NCBI GenBank assembly: GCA_045652425.1
Contig: JAZRUG010000027.1
Span: 31,000 to 94,999 of the forward strand
DNA from: RGIG1995 sp045652425
GTDB lineage: Bacteria > Bacillota > Clostridia > Oscillospirales > CAG-272
Length of the DNA stretch: 64,000 nucleotides
Direction: 5' to 3'
A model generated the notes under the pieces. The model saw nothing but the letters and a program-made list of their open reading frames with translations. It searched no databases and was not told the DNA's origin. Positions 53,242 to 61,928 of the stretch are shown one piece after another. The translations under genes were made by a program, and so were the position numbers. The stretch's first letter is position 1. Every line of letters begins with the position of its first letter.

Positions 53242-54702
53242 CTATATGATTTCAATTCTTTCTCCGTAGTCTTGTTGTACTTGGTTGTGTCTCTCTACAC
53301 CAAAGTTATACTGCGGATTGATAATTACAGGCTCTACGTTGAATACAACTTGATCTCTTATGTGATGTGCTATAGCAAGTCCCATCATCATATCGTCGTG
53401 TCCGCCTTCAGGAGCTTCTATACGCCCTTTCTCGTTGCGAATAATAGTCAATAGCTCTTCGAGTGTGTCTTTGTCATTGATAGTGTTGCAATGCTCTCGC
53501 ACTATCTCTATGAGCTTTGATATGATTGTCGGTCTTGTTAGACTTGTAGTTTTAAAGCCAAAACGCTTCTCTGTCTTGCCCGTATATGTGTCTTGTGCTT
53601 CTCTTGCGTATTGCTTGAGATAGCCTAACCTCTGTAGCTCCATTATCGGATAGCTGTCAAAGTTTGCTTCTATGCCTATGAGTGCATCTTTGTAATACTT
53701 GCCGAGGCAATACATCTGCCTTGTGTATTGGTCTGCATCGAATTGGTGTTTTAATACGGCTACTTGTGTCCCGGTCCTTGCATCGAGAACGTGTCCGGTA
53801 AAGAAGTCAGAGCCTTCTCCCGCCGTATCACCGCCGATACAGTACTCTGTAAATGCAGGTTGATTGGGTAATTGGTATATGTTTATATATCCGTTTCTAT
53901 CGTTAACCCACTCTATTTTGCTTATCTTTAAGCCGTCATAGTCATACTTGAAATAGCCTGTTTTAATGGGTTTATTAATCGTTTCAAGCCTTGCTTGTAT
54001 TGCTCTTGCATCAAATACAGTCTTGCCGAGAATACCCCATTTACCGAGGCAATAGACGTTGTATGTATATTCGTCTATAGTCTTTAATTCCTCTAATGCT
54101 TTTCTATCGTCTTCTGTGAGGAATTTATTATCTTTGTATGTGCTGAAGCATACGGTAGCAAGGTTTGAATCTATAAAGTGTTTCTTAATCCAATGCTGAA
54201 TGTTAATCGGGTTGAAAGATAAGACCATTTGCTTTTTGGACTTGCCACCACGCAAACGGACTTTAAGTTGGTTTATATCTGCTTCTTGTGTTTCTGTTGC
54301 TTCTTCCACCCATATACAAGTTAATTCGCCATTTTCAAACGTGATTGACTTAATCTTTTCTACATCGTCAAGACCTGCAAAAGCTACCTCGTTGCCCGTT
54401 AATAAGCATTTAATACGCATATCACTCTCATTGATCTTGAAGTGTTGCGTTAAATTCCAATGTGAAATAACTTGCTTTAACAATGGGAACGTGCTTCGTC
54501 TGTTTGTATCTCCCGTTTGTCTGACTATAAGTAAATTACATCTTGTCGGGTGTATTAGCTTATATATCCACCTTTGAGCGATAAAGTATGATTTACCACT
54601 ACTACCGCCACCGTAAAATACTAAATATCTATCGTCATTATCCAAAAAAGGAACGTATACATCATTGAATACCTTTTTTGATATCTTAATGTTTACGTTC
54701 AC
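53242..54702 (-). CDS. terL: Terminase large subunit
   Basis: A 486-residue packaging ATPase/nuclease of the PBSX type. FYGGGSSGKSYFIAQR is the Walker A box, LTCIWVEEATE the Walker B with catalytic Glu. The C-terminal nuclease half holds CIGGDTAGEGSDFFT (RNase H-like Asp) and the acidic ends EAPEGGHDDMMMGLAIAHH. It overlaps the small subunit by 4 bases. It cuts and translocates phage DNA into heads. Confidence 0.93.
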   Translation of the reverse strand: MNVNIKISKKVFNDVYVPFLDNDDRYLVFYGGGSSGKSYFIAQRWIYKLIHPTRCNLLIVRQTGDTNRRSTFPLLKQVISHWNLTQHFKINESDMRIKCLLTGNEVAFAGLDDVEKIKSITFENGELTCIWVEEATETQEADINQLKVRLRGGKSKKQMVLSFNPINIQHWIKKHFIDSNLATVCFSTYKDNKFLTEDDRKALEELKTIDEYTYNVYCLGKWGILGKTVFDARAIQARLETINKPIKTGYFKYDYDGLKISKIEWVNDRNGYINIYQLPNQPAFTEYCIGGDTAGEGSDFFTGHVLDARTGTQVAVLKHQFDADQYTRQMYCLGKYYKDALIGIEANFDSYPIMELQRLGYLKQYAREAQDTYTGKTEKRFGFKTTSLTRPTIISKLIEIVREHCNTINDKDTLEELLTIIRNEKGRIEAPEGGHDDMMMGLAIAHHIRDQVVFNVEPVIINPQYNFGVERHNQVQQDYGERIEII

Positions 54703-55079
54703 TCGTCTTCACTCAATTCTATGACTATATTTACATCTGTGTTTACATCTGCGGAAACTCTCTGTATATACTCGCCTTGCATCTTGTTCATAATGTCAAT
54801 AGCTTTTAATTTGTCTGTTGTGGTTTCTTTGTTGTTGTTGATTAAATCTGTTAACCACTCTAAACGTTTTTGAGCTGTCATAATATTAGATTTGTCTATC
54901 TGCTCTCTTAATTCTTTCACCCTTGTGGCTATCTTGGGGGTAGACATTAATTTACTTGCTTCTTCGTGTATGCTTTTATCGGTCATTCTTTTACAGTTAT
55001 AAGCATTACGGTACGCATCAGCTTGAGACATTCCCTTGATTATTCCTTGTACAAATAGCTCTTGCTTTGGTGTAAGCAT
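54699..55079 (-). CDS. terS: Terminase small subunit
   Basis: A 126-residue protein. MLTPKQELFVQGIIKGMSQADAYRNAYNC is the HTH used by small terminases to recognise the packaging site; a helical C-terminus follows. AAAGGGGG lies ahead of the start. A TATAAT-like box near 55,133 (minus) may be the late promoter. Confidence 0.88.
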   Translation of the reverse strand: MLTPKQELFVQGIIKGMSQADAYRNAYNCKRMTDKSIHEEASKLMSTPKIATRVKELREQIDKSNIMTAQKRLEWLTDLINNNKETTTDKLKAIDIMNKMQGEYIQRVSADVNTDVNIVIELSEDE

Positions 55080-55239
55080 ATATACTCCCCCTTTCTATAA
55101 TAGGCAGGTATACAAGCTCCTTAGGCGATACCGATTATACCGCCCCAAAGGAGGTAATGTATTTGCGGACAGTATCGGAGAAAAAACTTAAAATACCGAC
55201 TTATCCGAGGAGCTGTGTATTCTGCTGAAATATGCTTTT

Positions 55240-56023
55240 TTATAATAAAAAAACAGCGTTGTTTATTCGCTGTTTGCCTATCTCGTAATATTGTTCGTCT
55301 ATCTCTATGCCTATATATTCTCTGTTGGTCTCTACACAAGCAACTCCGCTTGTACCACTTCCCGAAAATATATCAAGGACTGTATCGCCCTCATTACTCC
55401 AAGTTATTATATGGTCTTTTGCTAATTGCACGGGAAATACAGCCGGGTGAATTGTTTTGTTGTGTGCTTCTGAAGATATACACCAAACATTATGCCGTCT
55501 ACCGTATTCGGCTACTGTCTTTTTCTTATATCCTGATGTATGTATAAGACTGCCGTCTCGCTGTCTAAATTTGCCGTGAAGAAGTCGACCGCTTGTTTTG
55601 TTTGGTTTGTCTTTGATTATGTTTGTTGTCTTTGGCATACCCTTTGAAAACACAAACATATACTCAAAAGTATTCTCGTAACGTTTAAGAGAACCGATAG
55701 AACCGCTTTTTTGTTTATACCAAATCATTGTATCGTATAACTTAAAACCACAATCCATAAAATACAATGCTTGTTTAAATGATGTTCCGCTTTCGCTTCC
55801 CTTTTTCGTTTCGTCGGCGACGATCCAGACAACCACACCGCCTTTTTTGGTAATTCTATATAACTCTTTGGCTATACTTTTGAATTTATCAAAACTCCAT
55901 TGGCTGATGTTTCCGTTATATTCTCTTAAATTGTCATACGGTGGACTTGTAACAGTTAAATCAATACTTTCGTATGGGTAAATCCCTCATTACTTCAAGA
56001 CAATCACCTTTTAACAGTTTCAT
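55240..56023 (-). pseudogene. DNA methyltransferase (beta class) with a frameshift
   Basis: The start at 56023 gives MKLLKGDCLEVMRDLP, followed in another frame by SIDLTVTSPPYDNLREYN (catalytic DPPY-type motif). The rest is one open frame down to 55,240 with DIFSGSGTSGVACVETNREYIG (AdoMet motif) and TVLDIFSGSG. An extra base near 55,974-55,980 splits N-terminus from body. If real, the gene is inactive; an assembly error at this site is also possible. It would methylate phage or host DNA. Confidence 0.75.
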
Positions 56024-56050
56024 TTTATCGACCGCCCTTATTTTTTAACA

Positions 56051-56082
56051 CAAAAAAGCACCTACCGAATACAGTAAGTGCT
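56051..56082 (-). terminator. Terminator in the divergent control region
   Basis: On the minus strand AGCACTTACTG/CGGTAGGTGCT stem (11 bp with GU) and T run. It would stop leftward transcripts started in the control region before the methyltransferase gene. Confidence 0.75.
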
Positions 56083-56219
56083 TTGTGTATATCTTTTCAC
56101 AATACATTATACCACTATATATACCTTCCATTCTACTCCATCTTTCGCCTTGCGCCGTCTTGTTTGCCAAGTTTACAATTCGTTCATACTTTGTTTACGG
56201 TTTCGCCCTTTTTCTTTTC

Positions 56220-56237
56220 TATCCCGCGGGATATAAT
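56220..56237 (+). promoter_or_regulatory. Early promoter -10 box overlapped by an operator palindrome
   Basis: TATCCCGCGGGATA (56,220-56,233) is a perfect 14-base palindrome whose last bases are the start of TATAAT (56,232-56,237). A repressor bound there would block the -10 box. -35 is weak (TTTTTC). Start of the rightward early block at 56,287. Confidence 0.65.
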
Positions 56238-56286
56238 AAGCACAACGAAAGGCACACCGCCGACAACGAAAAGGAGAACACGAAAA

Positions 56287-56481
56287 ATGAAATTGAAAGA
56301 ACTCAAGAAAGGCGAATACTTCACCCTGAAGCCGATTGCAGAACCGAAAGAAAGCCAAGTGTACATCAAAGACGAATACGACAGAAGCGAAAAGAAATAC
56401 CTCTGCGGAAAGTTTTCCGACATATCCGCAAGTAGACTTCTTAAACCCGATACCGTAGTATATACAGAATTTACGTTTTAA
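56287..56481 (+). CDS. Small early phage protein
   Basis: ATG at 56287 with AAGGAG upstream; 64 residues (KLKELKKGEYFTLKPIAEP). Resembles short phage proteins with a KGEYFTLKP motif (a putative SH3-like fold). First gene of the early block. Confidence 0.65.
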   Translation: MKLKELKKGEYFTLKPIAEPKESQVYIKDEYDRSEKKYLCGKFSDISASRLLKPDTVVYTEFTF

Positions 56482-56495
56482 AGGAGACACAAAAA

Positions 56496-57104
56496 ATGAC
56501 TTACACAATCACAACTAACCCCAATTTCAATTCAATCGAAATCACATTTGACGGCAAACCAAGCGAAGCAATACGCAACGCACTTAAAGAACTTCGCTTC
56601 CGTTGGCACAACGTTAAAAAGGTTTGGTATGGCTACACAGAAGAAGCTACCGCAAGAAAAGCCATAGACAATGCAGAGAACGGCAAACCCACAACCGAAG
56701 CAACCAAAGCCGAAAAGGTTAATAAATACGGTGTAAAGGTTGGCGACCTCTTTGAGATGTCTTGGGGATATGAACAGACAAACGTTGACTTTTTCCAAGT
56801 TATCACCCTTGTTGGAGAAAGCTCGGTCAGAGTAAGAGAAGTAAATCCCCCTATGATAGACGAAAAAGGTATAAGCGGAATGTCAGCCGATAGAACTTAT
56901 AAGCTTACAAATGAGCTTCTCCCCCCCTCTCGTTACTCCGTATTTATCGAAGACCAAGAAAAAGGCGACCTCAAACGCATTAACCTCGGCTTCTGCAAAG
57001 ACCCCGAAGAAGCAAAAAAACATTGTTATATCAAAGTCAGCAACCACCACGCAACCAAATGTAACGGCGACACAATAACTTGTTATGAATCTTGGTACGC
57101 ATAA
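56496..57104 (+). CDS. Early phage protein with N-terminal NSIEITFDGKP domain
   Basis: A 202-residue protein with AAGGAG ribosome site. N-terminal FNSIEITFDGKPSEAIRNAL resembles a module in phage and plasmid accessory proteins; beyond it the protein is unassigned. Translated right after the first early gene. Unknown role. Confidence 0.65.
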   Translation: MTYTITTNPNFNSIEITFDGKPSEAIRNALKELRFRWHNVKKVWYGYTEEATARKAIDNAENGKPTTEATKAEKVNKYGVKVGDLFEMSWGYEQTNVDFFQVITLVGESSVRVREVNPPMIDEKGISGMSADRTYKLTNELLPPSRYSVFIEDQEKGDLKRINLGFCKDPEEAKKHCYIKVSNHHATKCNGDTITCYESWYA

Positions 57105-57162
57105 TATAAAACAAACAACACCGGGCCCGGCGGTTATACCGGGCAGAAAAGGAGAAAGAATT

Positions 57163-57492
57163 ATGAAAATTATTAGCAAAGAAGTTAGAACAACATACGA
57201 GATTATGTTTGATATTAACGAGTACACCGAAATAGTAAAAAGCTTTAGAGACTCAATGAAAAAACACCACACCCCGAAAGCATTTGAATGGCTTAAATAT
57301 GATGAAATAGACATTGACAACAAACCGCTTGACGAATGGCATTTGAAAAACCTTTGGAACTGCGGAAACGGAGATACATTCCGATACATCGCCAATTACT
57401 TTGGCTTTGACGGTTGGAGCAATGCAGGAATTTATTACGACCACCACAAATGCCATAAAATGACCGTTTATAACTACGGAAATGACTTTTAA
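57163..57492 (+). CDS. Early phage protein, 109 residues
   Basis: Start at 57163 with AAGGAG; the longer frame upstream has no ribosome site. Reads KIISKEVRTTYEIMFDINEY; many Tyr/Trp/His in the second half (GIYYDHHKCHKM). No family recognised. Confidence 0.6.
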   Translation: MKIISKEVRTTYEIMFDINEYTEIVKSFRDSMKKHHTPKAFEWLKYDEIDIDNKPLDEWHLKNLWNCGNGDTFRYIANYFGFDGWSNAGIYYDHHKCHKMTVYNYGNDF

Positions 57493-57507
57493 GAGGGGGC
57501 GAAAACA

Positions 57508-57678
57508 ATGCGTAAATGTGATGTTATCGAAGTCATAGACGATATGATAAGCAAGTTAGAAAAAGAGAAGAAATACTTTAAGTCTGTTTGCACCTATAAC
57601 AACGGCGGAATCTATTACTTACGAGAGCTAAAATTCAAAATAGAAAAAATGGGAACAAAGAAGGAGAAAAAACAATGA
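57508..57678 (+). CDS. Small early phage protein, 56 residues
   Basis: ATG at 57508 after GAGGGGG; the stop overlaps the next start (ATGA). Lys-rich helix (SKLEKEKKYFKSVC), short. Unrecognised, but RBS and coupling support it. Confidence 0.6.
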   Translation: MRKCDVIEVIDDMISKLEKEKKYFKSVCTYNNGGIYYLRELKFKIEKMGTKKEKKQ

Positions 57679-57875
57679 CTATGACCAAAAAATTCGCAAA
57701 GGAAGTTTTAGACCTACACAAAGACAACACCAACTACTTCAACGGCACAATGACACAAGCAGAGTTTGAGAATATGCTCATTTATCGAATGAGATTCGGA
57801 CAAGCAGAAGCTTTCACAATATCCGCCGCCCTTGTCCTCGCAGGAGCAAAATTCGCTGAAATACCAAACTGTTAA
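57675..57875 (+). CDS. Small early phage protein, 66 residues
   Basis: Overlaps the previous stop (ATGA). TMTKKFAKEVLDLHKDN start; short helical protein. Unrecognised. Confidence 0.6.
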   Translation: MTMTKKFAKEVLDLHKDNTNYFNGTMTQAEFENMLIYRMRFGQAEAFTISAALVLAGAKFAEIPNC

Positions 57876-57888
57876 AGGAGATATGAAT

Positions 57889-58308
57889 ATGAGAACTAAT
57901 TTGACCGCTAAAACAGACAACGAAAAGAGAGTACTTGACTACATCGAGAAGAACGCAACGGACTACCTCTGCACCAAGATAAACAACGGCAAAAAGACTT
58001 TACAAGGCTGTTGGAACTACATCACCACAGAAGCCAAGAAACAAGCCGTAAATGGTTGTGCTTGTATCGAAGATAACACCGTTTTCGGTTGGGCTATGCA
58101 CTATTTTGAAGAGGACTCAATACAAGAACCCACCCCGACAAAAACCGCCCCTAAAGCACCCTCAAAAGCTCCCACAAGCACCGCACCCAAGACCACCCCG
58201 AAACCCATACCAAAAGCAGAACCCCCGAAGCCGAAAACCAAACCCAAAACCGAACAGTTATCTTTCCAAGAGACCGAACAATTATCATTCTTTGATTTAG
58301 GAGTTTAA
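57889..58308 (+). CDS. PcfK-like protein
   Basis: ATG at 57889 (RTNLTAKTDNEK) with GGAG 8 nt upstream; 139 residues. VLDYIEKNATDYLCTKIN and KTLQGCWNYITTEAKKQAVNG plus FGWAMHYFEEDSI are the PcfK signature; the tail is Pro/Lys-rich and ends QLSFFDLGV. PcfK and PcfJ were first described near conjugation genes of enterococcal plasmid pCF10 and are common in phages. The next gene is its PcfJ partner, 4 bases away. Confidence 0.85.
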   Translation: MRTNLTAKTDNEKRVLDYIEKNATDYLCTKINNGKKTLQGCWNYITTEAKKQAVNGCACIEDNTVFGWAMHYFEEDSIQEPTPTKTAPKAPSKAPTSTAPKTTPKPIPKAEPPKPKTKPKTEQLSFQETEQLSFFDLGV

Positions 58309-58312
58309 GATT

Positions 58313-59608
58313 ATGGATATTCCAAGAAGAGTACAAGAGTATATAGACAACGCACCCACAACGCCAAAATGCTTTATTAGCTATATTGACGTAGAGAGTG
58401 ATCCACTCACTCTCAAAACGTTCGCATTTAAGAAACGCAACGGCAACACCTTTGTAACAGAAGTAATGCGAGAGACCGTCAACAGCGATAAAAAGCTCGT
58501 AAAGAATGTTTACTATGCTTCTATGAATGGCTATATACCTGTTTACGAGAAAAAAGATATAACCGCTTCAAGCTACGGCTACCGCCTTATTAGATTTGAC
58601 GGAGATAACTTTGACAAGTGGTACACGGAATCCCGAAATGATGTTAATATATCAAGCCGTATAATCAACCTCGAAGCACTTGAAAACACAAAGTATAAAT
58701 ACTGCGGATATACAAGCAAGTGGAACGAAAAAGGCTCGTTTATTCGCCACCTTGAAAAATACTCTGCTAACCCTCGTATTGAACTTCTTGGAAAGCTCGG
58801 TTTTTATAACCCCTCTAAAAGACTTATCAGCAAATGCGAAAAAGACAAACAGTTTGTACGTTTTCTTTACGATAACGCAAATAATATGCAACGTTTCTCT
58901 TCTGCCGTTATTATCGAAGCATACAACAGAGGAACAACCAATTTTGGCGGTGTTGAGTATGAGTTATCACGCAAAAGACAAATCGTGCGAGATATTAACA
59001 CCCCCTATTTCACAAAGTCGAAAATTTCTCGCACTGCTGCACGTGATTATATTAAAAAATACTCTGTTTCCCCTATAAGCTACGGCGACTATATCGAAGC
59101 TATAACGGAGCTTGGTTTAGATCTGACCGATACAAAAAACATCTTCCCGAAAGACTTTAACCGTATGCACGAAGTAAGAACAGACGAGTATGCTGTTCTC
59201 AAGATGAAGCGAGACCAAGAGAAGAATAAAAAGCTATGGCAAGACTTTGAAAAGGTCTCCACCGCTAACGAGAAATACCGTTGGGAGTGTGAGAGCTATG
59301 TTATCATTATGCCCCACACAGTAGAAGACTTGATAAACGAGGGCAACGCATTAAAGCATTGTGTCGGCAGAATGGGTTACGAGAAGAAAGTTATAGACGG
59401 TAGGTCAATTATAGGCTTCTTCAGAGCTAAAGAGAACCCCGAAAAGAGCTATTGCACTATAGAGCTTGACGGCAAGACGGCAAGTATCATACAAGCGCAC
59501 ACATACAAAAACGGCACACCCGAAGCAACAGAAAAAGCATTTATAGAGCAATGGTCTTTATTCGTTAAAGAGCAAATGAAAAAGCAAAGTTTACAAATTG
59601 CACAGTAA
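58313..59608 (+). CDS. PcfJ-like protein
   Basis: A 431-residue protein of the PcfJ family. The C-terminal core reads VIIMPHTVEDLINEGNALKHCVGRMGYEKKVIDGRSIIGFFR and SYCTIELDGKTASIIQAH, typical for the family. N-terminal half is helical and unassigned. Paired with PcfK. Function unknown; predicted nucleic-acid-linked role is inference. Confidence 0.87.
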   Translation: MDIPRRVQEYIDNAPTTPKCFISYIDVESDPLTLKTFAFKKRNGNTFVTEVMRETVNSDKKLVKNVYYASMNGYIPVYEKKDITASSYGYRLIRFDGDNFDKWYTESRNDVNISSRIINLEALENTKYKYCGYTSKWNEKGSFIRHLEKYSANPRIELLGKLGFYNPSKRLISKCEKDKQFVRFLYDNANNMQRFSSAVIIEAYNRGTTNFGGVEYELSRKRQIVRDINTPYFTKSKISRTAARDYIKKYSVSPISYGDYIEAITELGLDLTDTKNIFPKDFNRMHEVRTDEYAVLKMKRDQEKNKKLWQDFEKVSTANEKYRWECESYVIIMPHTVEDLINEGNALKHCVGRMGYEKKVIDGRSIIGFFRAKENPEKSYCTIELDGKTASIIQAHTYKNGTPEATEKAFIEQWSLFVKEQMKKQSLQIAQ

Positions 59609-59620
59609 GGAGAAAAGAAT

Positions 59621-59992
59621 ATGAGAGAGATATTGTTTAGAGGGAAGAGAACACATAATGATGAATGGATTATCGGTTCTTTACATACAGAGAAGTTTAC
59701 AGATGATGAAGAATATCTTTGTTGCGAAATAAATCAATGCGATGTTTATCCTGAAACCATAGGACAATACACAGGATTAACCGACAAGAACGGCAAGAAG
59801 ATTTTCGAGGGGGATATTGTAAAATACGGCAATACCATAAATAAGGTTGTCTTTGAGCAGAGAAATGAAACGGCTTATTTTGGTGTTGTTATGGACGATA
59901 CGGAAACTTGGCATTTTTGTCATCTGACAAGTGCGACAGGTATGGAAGTTATCGGCAACATACACGATAACCCCGAATTACTCAACAATTAA
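59621..59992 (+). CDS. YopX-family phage protein
   Basis: A 123-residue protein. MREILFRGKRTHNDEWIIGSL, QYTGLTDKNGKKIFEGDIVKY and EVIGNIHDNPELL are YopX hallmarks. Common in Firmicutes phages; function unknown. GGAG precedes the start. Confidence 0.9.
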   Translation: MREILFRGKRTHNDEWIIGSLHTEKFTDDEEYLCCEINQCDVYPETIGQYTGLTDKNGKKIFEGDIVKYGNTINKVVFEQRNETAYFGVVMDDTETWHFCHLTSATGMEVIGNIHDNPELLNN

Positions 59993-60059
59993 CAATTTGT
60001 ATGTATATTTACATACCTAAAGCCGTTATAATAATCAAAAACACTAAAGGAGCGAGTAA

Positions 60060-60233
60060 ATGAGAGAATGTCAAAAGAAAGCTATCAAAAAGTACAAGGA
60101 GAAAGTAAAACGCTTGACACTTGAATTTTCTCCGACAGAAGCGGACTTACTTGAACACATCAACAGCCAACCCAAGAAGCAAACATACATAAAAAACCTC
60201 ATACGAGAGGATATGAATAAAAGGCGATCATAA
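60060..60233 (+). CDS. Small ribbon-helix-helix-like phage protein
   Basis: ATG at 60060 after AAAGGAG; 57 residues, Lys-rich. VKRLTLEFSPTEADLLEHINSQPKKQTYIKNLIREDM has the strand-helix-helix pattern of CopG-like DNA-binding proteins. Its end overlaps the convergent gene by a few bases. An inverted repeat (GTATGT...ACATAC) lies just upstream. Confidence 0.7.
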   Translation: MRECQKKAIKKYKEKVKRLTLEFSPTEADLLEHINSQPKKQTYIKNLIREDMNKRRS

Positions 60234-60665
60234 TTGACCGCCTTTTTCTTTTGCCCTCAAAAGCTCCGCAAGATGTTCATAAGCCATAAGCTTTATTCTC
60301 CGCACTTGCGAATAACTATAGTTTATATCCCTTGCAACATTTTCCCACGTCATATAGAGGATATATTTTCTATACAACACCTTATACTCGTTTGCAGGAA
60401 GTTGTTCCAATATTCCGATAGCTTCTTCTTTAGCTTTGGTATATTTATCTATGAGTATTAGCTTTTCTTGTGCAAGTGTAGCAAGGTCTACCGCACCGTT
60501 CCCTACCTTGTCCGACACTTGCCCCGAATTACTGAACGGCATACCGTCGGGAGCCTTTGAGGTTGTGTTTGCCGCAAGTTCGAGAGCTTCGTCATATTCT
60601 AACTGCTTTGACTTAATCAAATCGTCATAAAGCTCTATTCGTTCTAACCACTCAACCACATTCAA
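60228..60665 (-). CDS. Phage late-transcription regulator-like protein (RinA/ArpU or sigma-like)
   Basis: A 145-residue helical protein. The C-terminal half (YKVLYRKYILYMTWENVARDINYSYSQVRRIKLMAYEHL) matches sigma-70 region 4-type HTHs of ArpU/RinA or DUF1492 late regulators. Position between the early and leftward blocks fits a late switch. Probably activates the terminase operon. Confidence 0.8.
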   Translation of the reverse strand: MNVVEWLERIELYDDLIKSKQLEYDEALELAANTTSKAPDGMPFSNSGQVSDKVGNGAVDLATLAQEKLILIDKYTKAKEEAIGILEQLPANEYKVLYRKYILYMTWENVARDINYSYSQVRRIKLMAYEHLAELLRAKEKGGQL

Positions 60666-60694
60666 TAACTATCACCGCTTTCTGTATGATGTTT

Positions 60695-61213
60695 TTATCT
60701 ACCTGAGCTACCGAAGCCGTTATTCCCTCGCTCCGTTGCTTTCAGCGTATCTACAAGCTTTATTTGGGGTTTATAGATAGGCAAGAGGACTATTTGAATT
60801 ATCTTATCGCCCTTGTGAAAAACTTTCCAATCTCCGTCTGGGTTATTGTGGTAGAGCTTTACTTTTATGCTCCCTGTATAACCGCTATCTATTACCCCCT
60901 CGCCTGTTAAATGGTCCTTAACGTTGAGACCGCTTTTGCTTTTGAGGAAACCTACATACCCTTTCGGGATTTCGATATGTACACCCGTATCTATTACTTC
61001 ATAACTCCCGGCATAAACATCAAAGTCTATCGGTGTACGCAAGTCATACCCTGCATCTTCTGTATGTGCCGTTTCGGGAATATAAGCCCCCTCGTCAAGC
61101 ATTACTCTTATTGTGGGCGGTTCTCTGTCGCTCTCTTTGGCGACAATCATCAAGCACATAAAAATCGCCGTAACTATAGTTCCAAGTATTATTCCGCATA
61201 TAATATTAATCAT
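60695..61213 (-). CDS. dUTPase with N-terminal membrane helix
   Basis: ATG at 61213 with GAGG upstream; 172 residues. Residues 1-26 are a membrane helix (IICGIILGTIVTAIFMCL). The dUTPase core follows: AGYDLRTPIDF, FLKSKSGLNVKDH, GVIDSGYTGSIKVKL, GDKIIQIVLLP, RGNNGFGSSGR (five conserved motifs). No Met lies near the usual start, so the anchor is part of the protein. It lowers dUTP and makes dUMP. Overlaps the previous gene by 8 bases. Confidence 0.9.
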   Translation of the reverse strand: MINIICGIILGTIVTAIFMCLMIVAKESDREPPTIRVMLDEGAYIPETAHTEDAGYDLRTPIDFDVYAGSYEVIDTGVHIEIPKGYVGFLKSKSGLNVKDHLTGEGVIDSGYTGSIKVKLYHNNPDGDWKVFHKGDKIIQIVLLPIYKPQIKLVDTLKATERGNNGFGSSGR

Positions 61214-61478
61214 TGTTTTTATCCTCTCTTTCTTTTTGTGTGCGTTTGTTCCACGCTTCAATAGCTTTTTCTTCAAGTATTTTAGTAGGTTCGTCGTACC
61301 ACCCTGCATACATTGAAGTTGTCGGTCCTCTTGTATGACAGCTATTGCAACGAACAGTAACAACCACCAACTTATCACACCTTTTGGTTTCGTTGTTCCA
61401 CTTTGTATTACTGCTTGTCTTTTGGTCTATTTTTAGTTTTGTACTCCCACAAAATGGGCAAGGTTTTAGTTCGTTCAT
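61206..61478 (-). CDS. Lar-family restriction-alleviation-like protein
   Basis: Ninety residues. CPFCGS plus CNSCHTRGP form a zinc ribbon, and ATEAWNKR-type ending (AIEAWNKRT) is the Lar signature. Phage Lar proteins modulate host type I restriction. It overlaps the dUTPase. Confidence 0.85.
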   Translation of the reverse strand: MNELKPCPFCGSTKLKIDQKTSSNTKWNNETKRCDKLVVVTVRCNSCHTRGPTTSMYAGWYDEPTKILEEKAIEAWNKRTQKEREDKNND

Positions 61479-61711
61479 TTCGCCACCCCTTTCAACACAG
61501 GTCTAAAGAATACCGTAAATCTACTTCGATAATCGGGCATTCCCCGTGCGTGTGATGTTTCTATCGCTTCTCGGAACAACTTACAACACATTCTCGCTTC
61601 TTCTATAGTTCGTGCAATTCCTAATAGTTCGAGGTCTATGTATTCGTTCGCAAGGTCTTGTTTGTAGACTTCGTAATACTGCGGTATTGCTACTTGTGTA
61701 TTATCTGTCAT
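61475..61711 (-). CDS. Small phage protein, 78 residues
   Basis: Starts MTDNTQVAIPQYYEVYKQ, ends FRPVLKGVAK. Its start overlaps the preceding gene's stop. Unrecognised family. Confidence 0.6.
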   Translation of the reverse strand: MTDNTQVAIPQYYEVYKQDLANEYIDLELLGIARTIEEARMCCKLFREAIETSHARGMPDYRSRFTVFFRPVLKGVAK

Positions 61712-61919
61712 TCTGATCCCCCTTTGATATTAGTTTTATATTTTTCTTACAACGTTGTATTATGTGTTCACCGTGATAGTTGGTTAAAAACTGCCCCCAA
61801 CTTGATAAAAAGAATTTTTCAAGTCGATATATCGCTCTCTCTTTGCCATAGGCAAGGGCGGTATTATAATCCCTTATCGCCCTCGACACTATAGCTATTC
61901 TTAAATCTTCATAGCCCAT
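61701..61919 (-). CDS. Small phage protein, 72 residues
   Basis: ATG at 61919 with AGGTG 6 nt upstream, preferred to a GTG three codons earlier. Helical (YEDLRIAIVSRAIRDYN), basic end. Unrecognised; likely coupled to the replication gene. Confidence 0.6.
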   Translation of the reverse strand: MGYEDLRIAIVSRAIRDYNTALAYGKERAIYRLEKFFLSSWGQFLTNYHGEHIIQRCKKNIKLISKGDQNDR

Positions 61920-61928
61920 GATTTTCAC

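Noticed and set aside
55157..55228. 23-codon plus-strand frame with a very good AAAGGAGG ribosome site
   Set aside because: It lies between minus-strand phage genes with no clear plus promoter and no recognised family; the GGAGG may be incidental. It could be real, but evidence is too thin.
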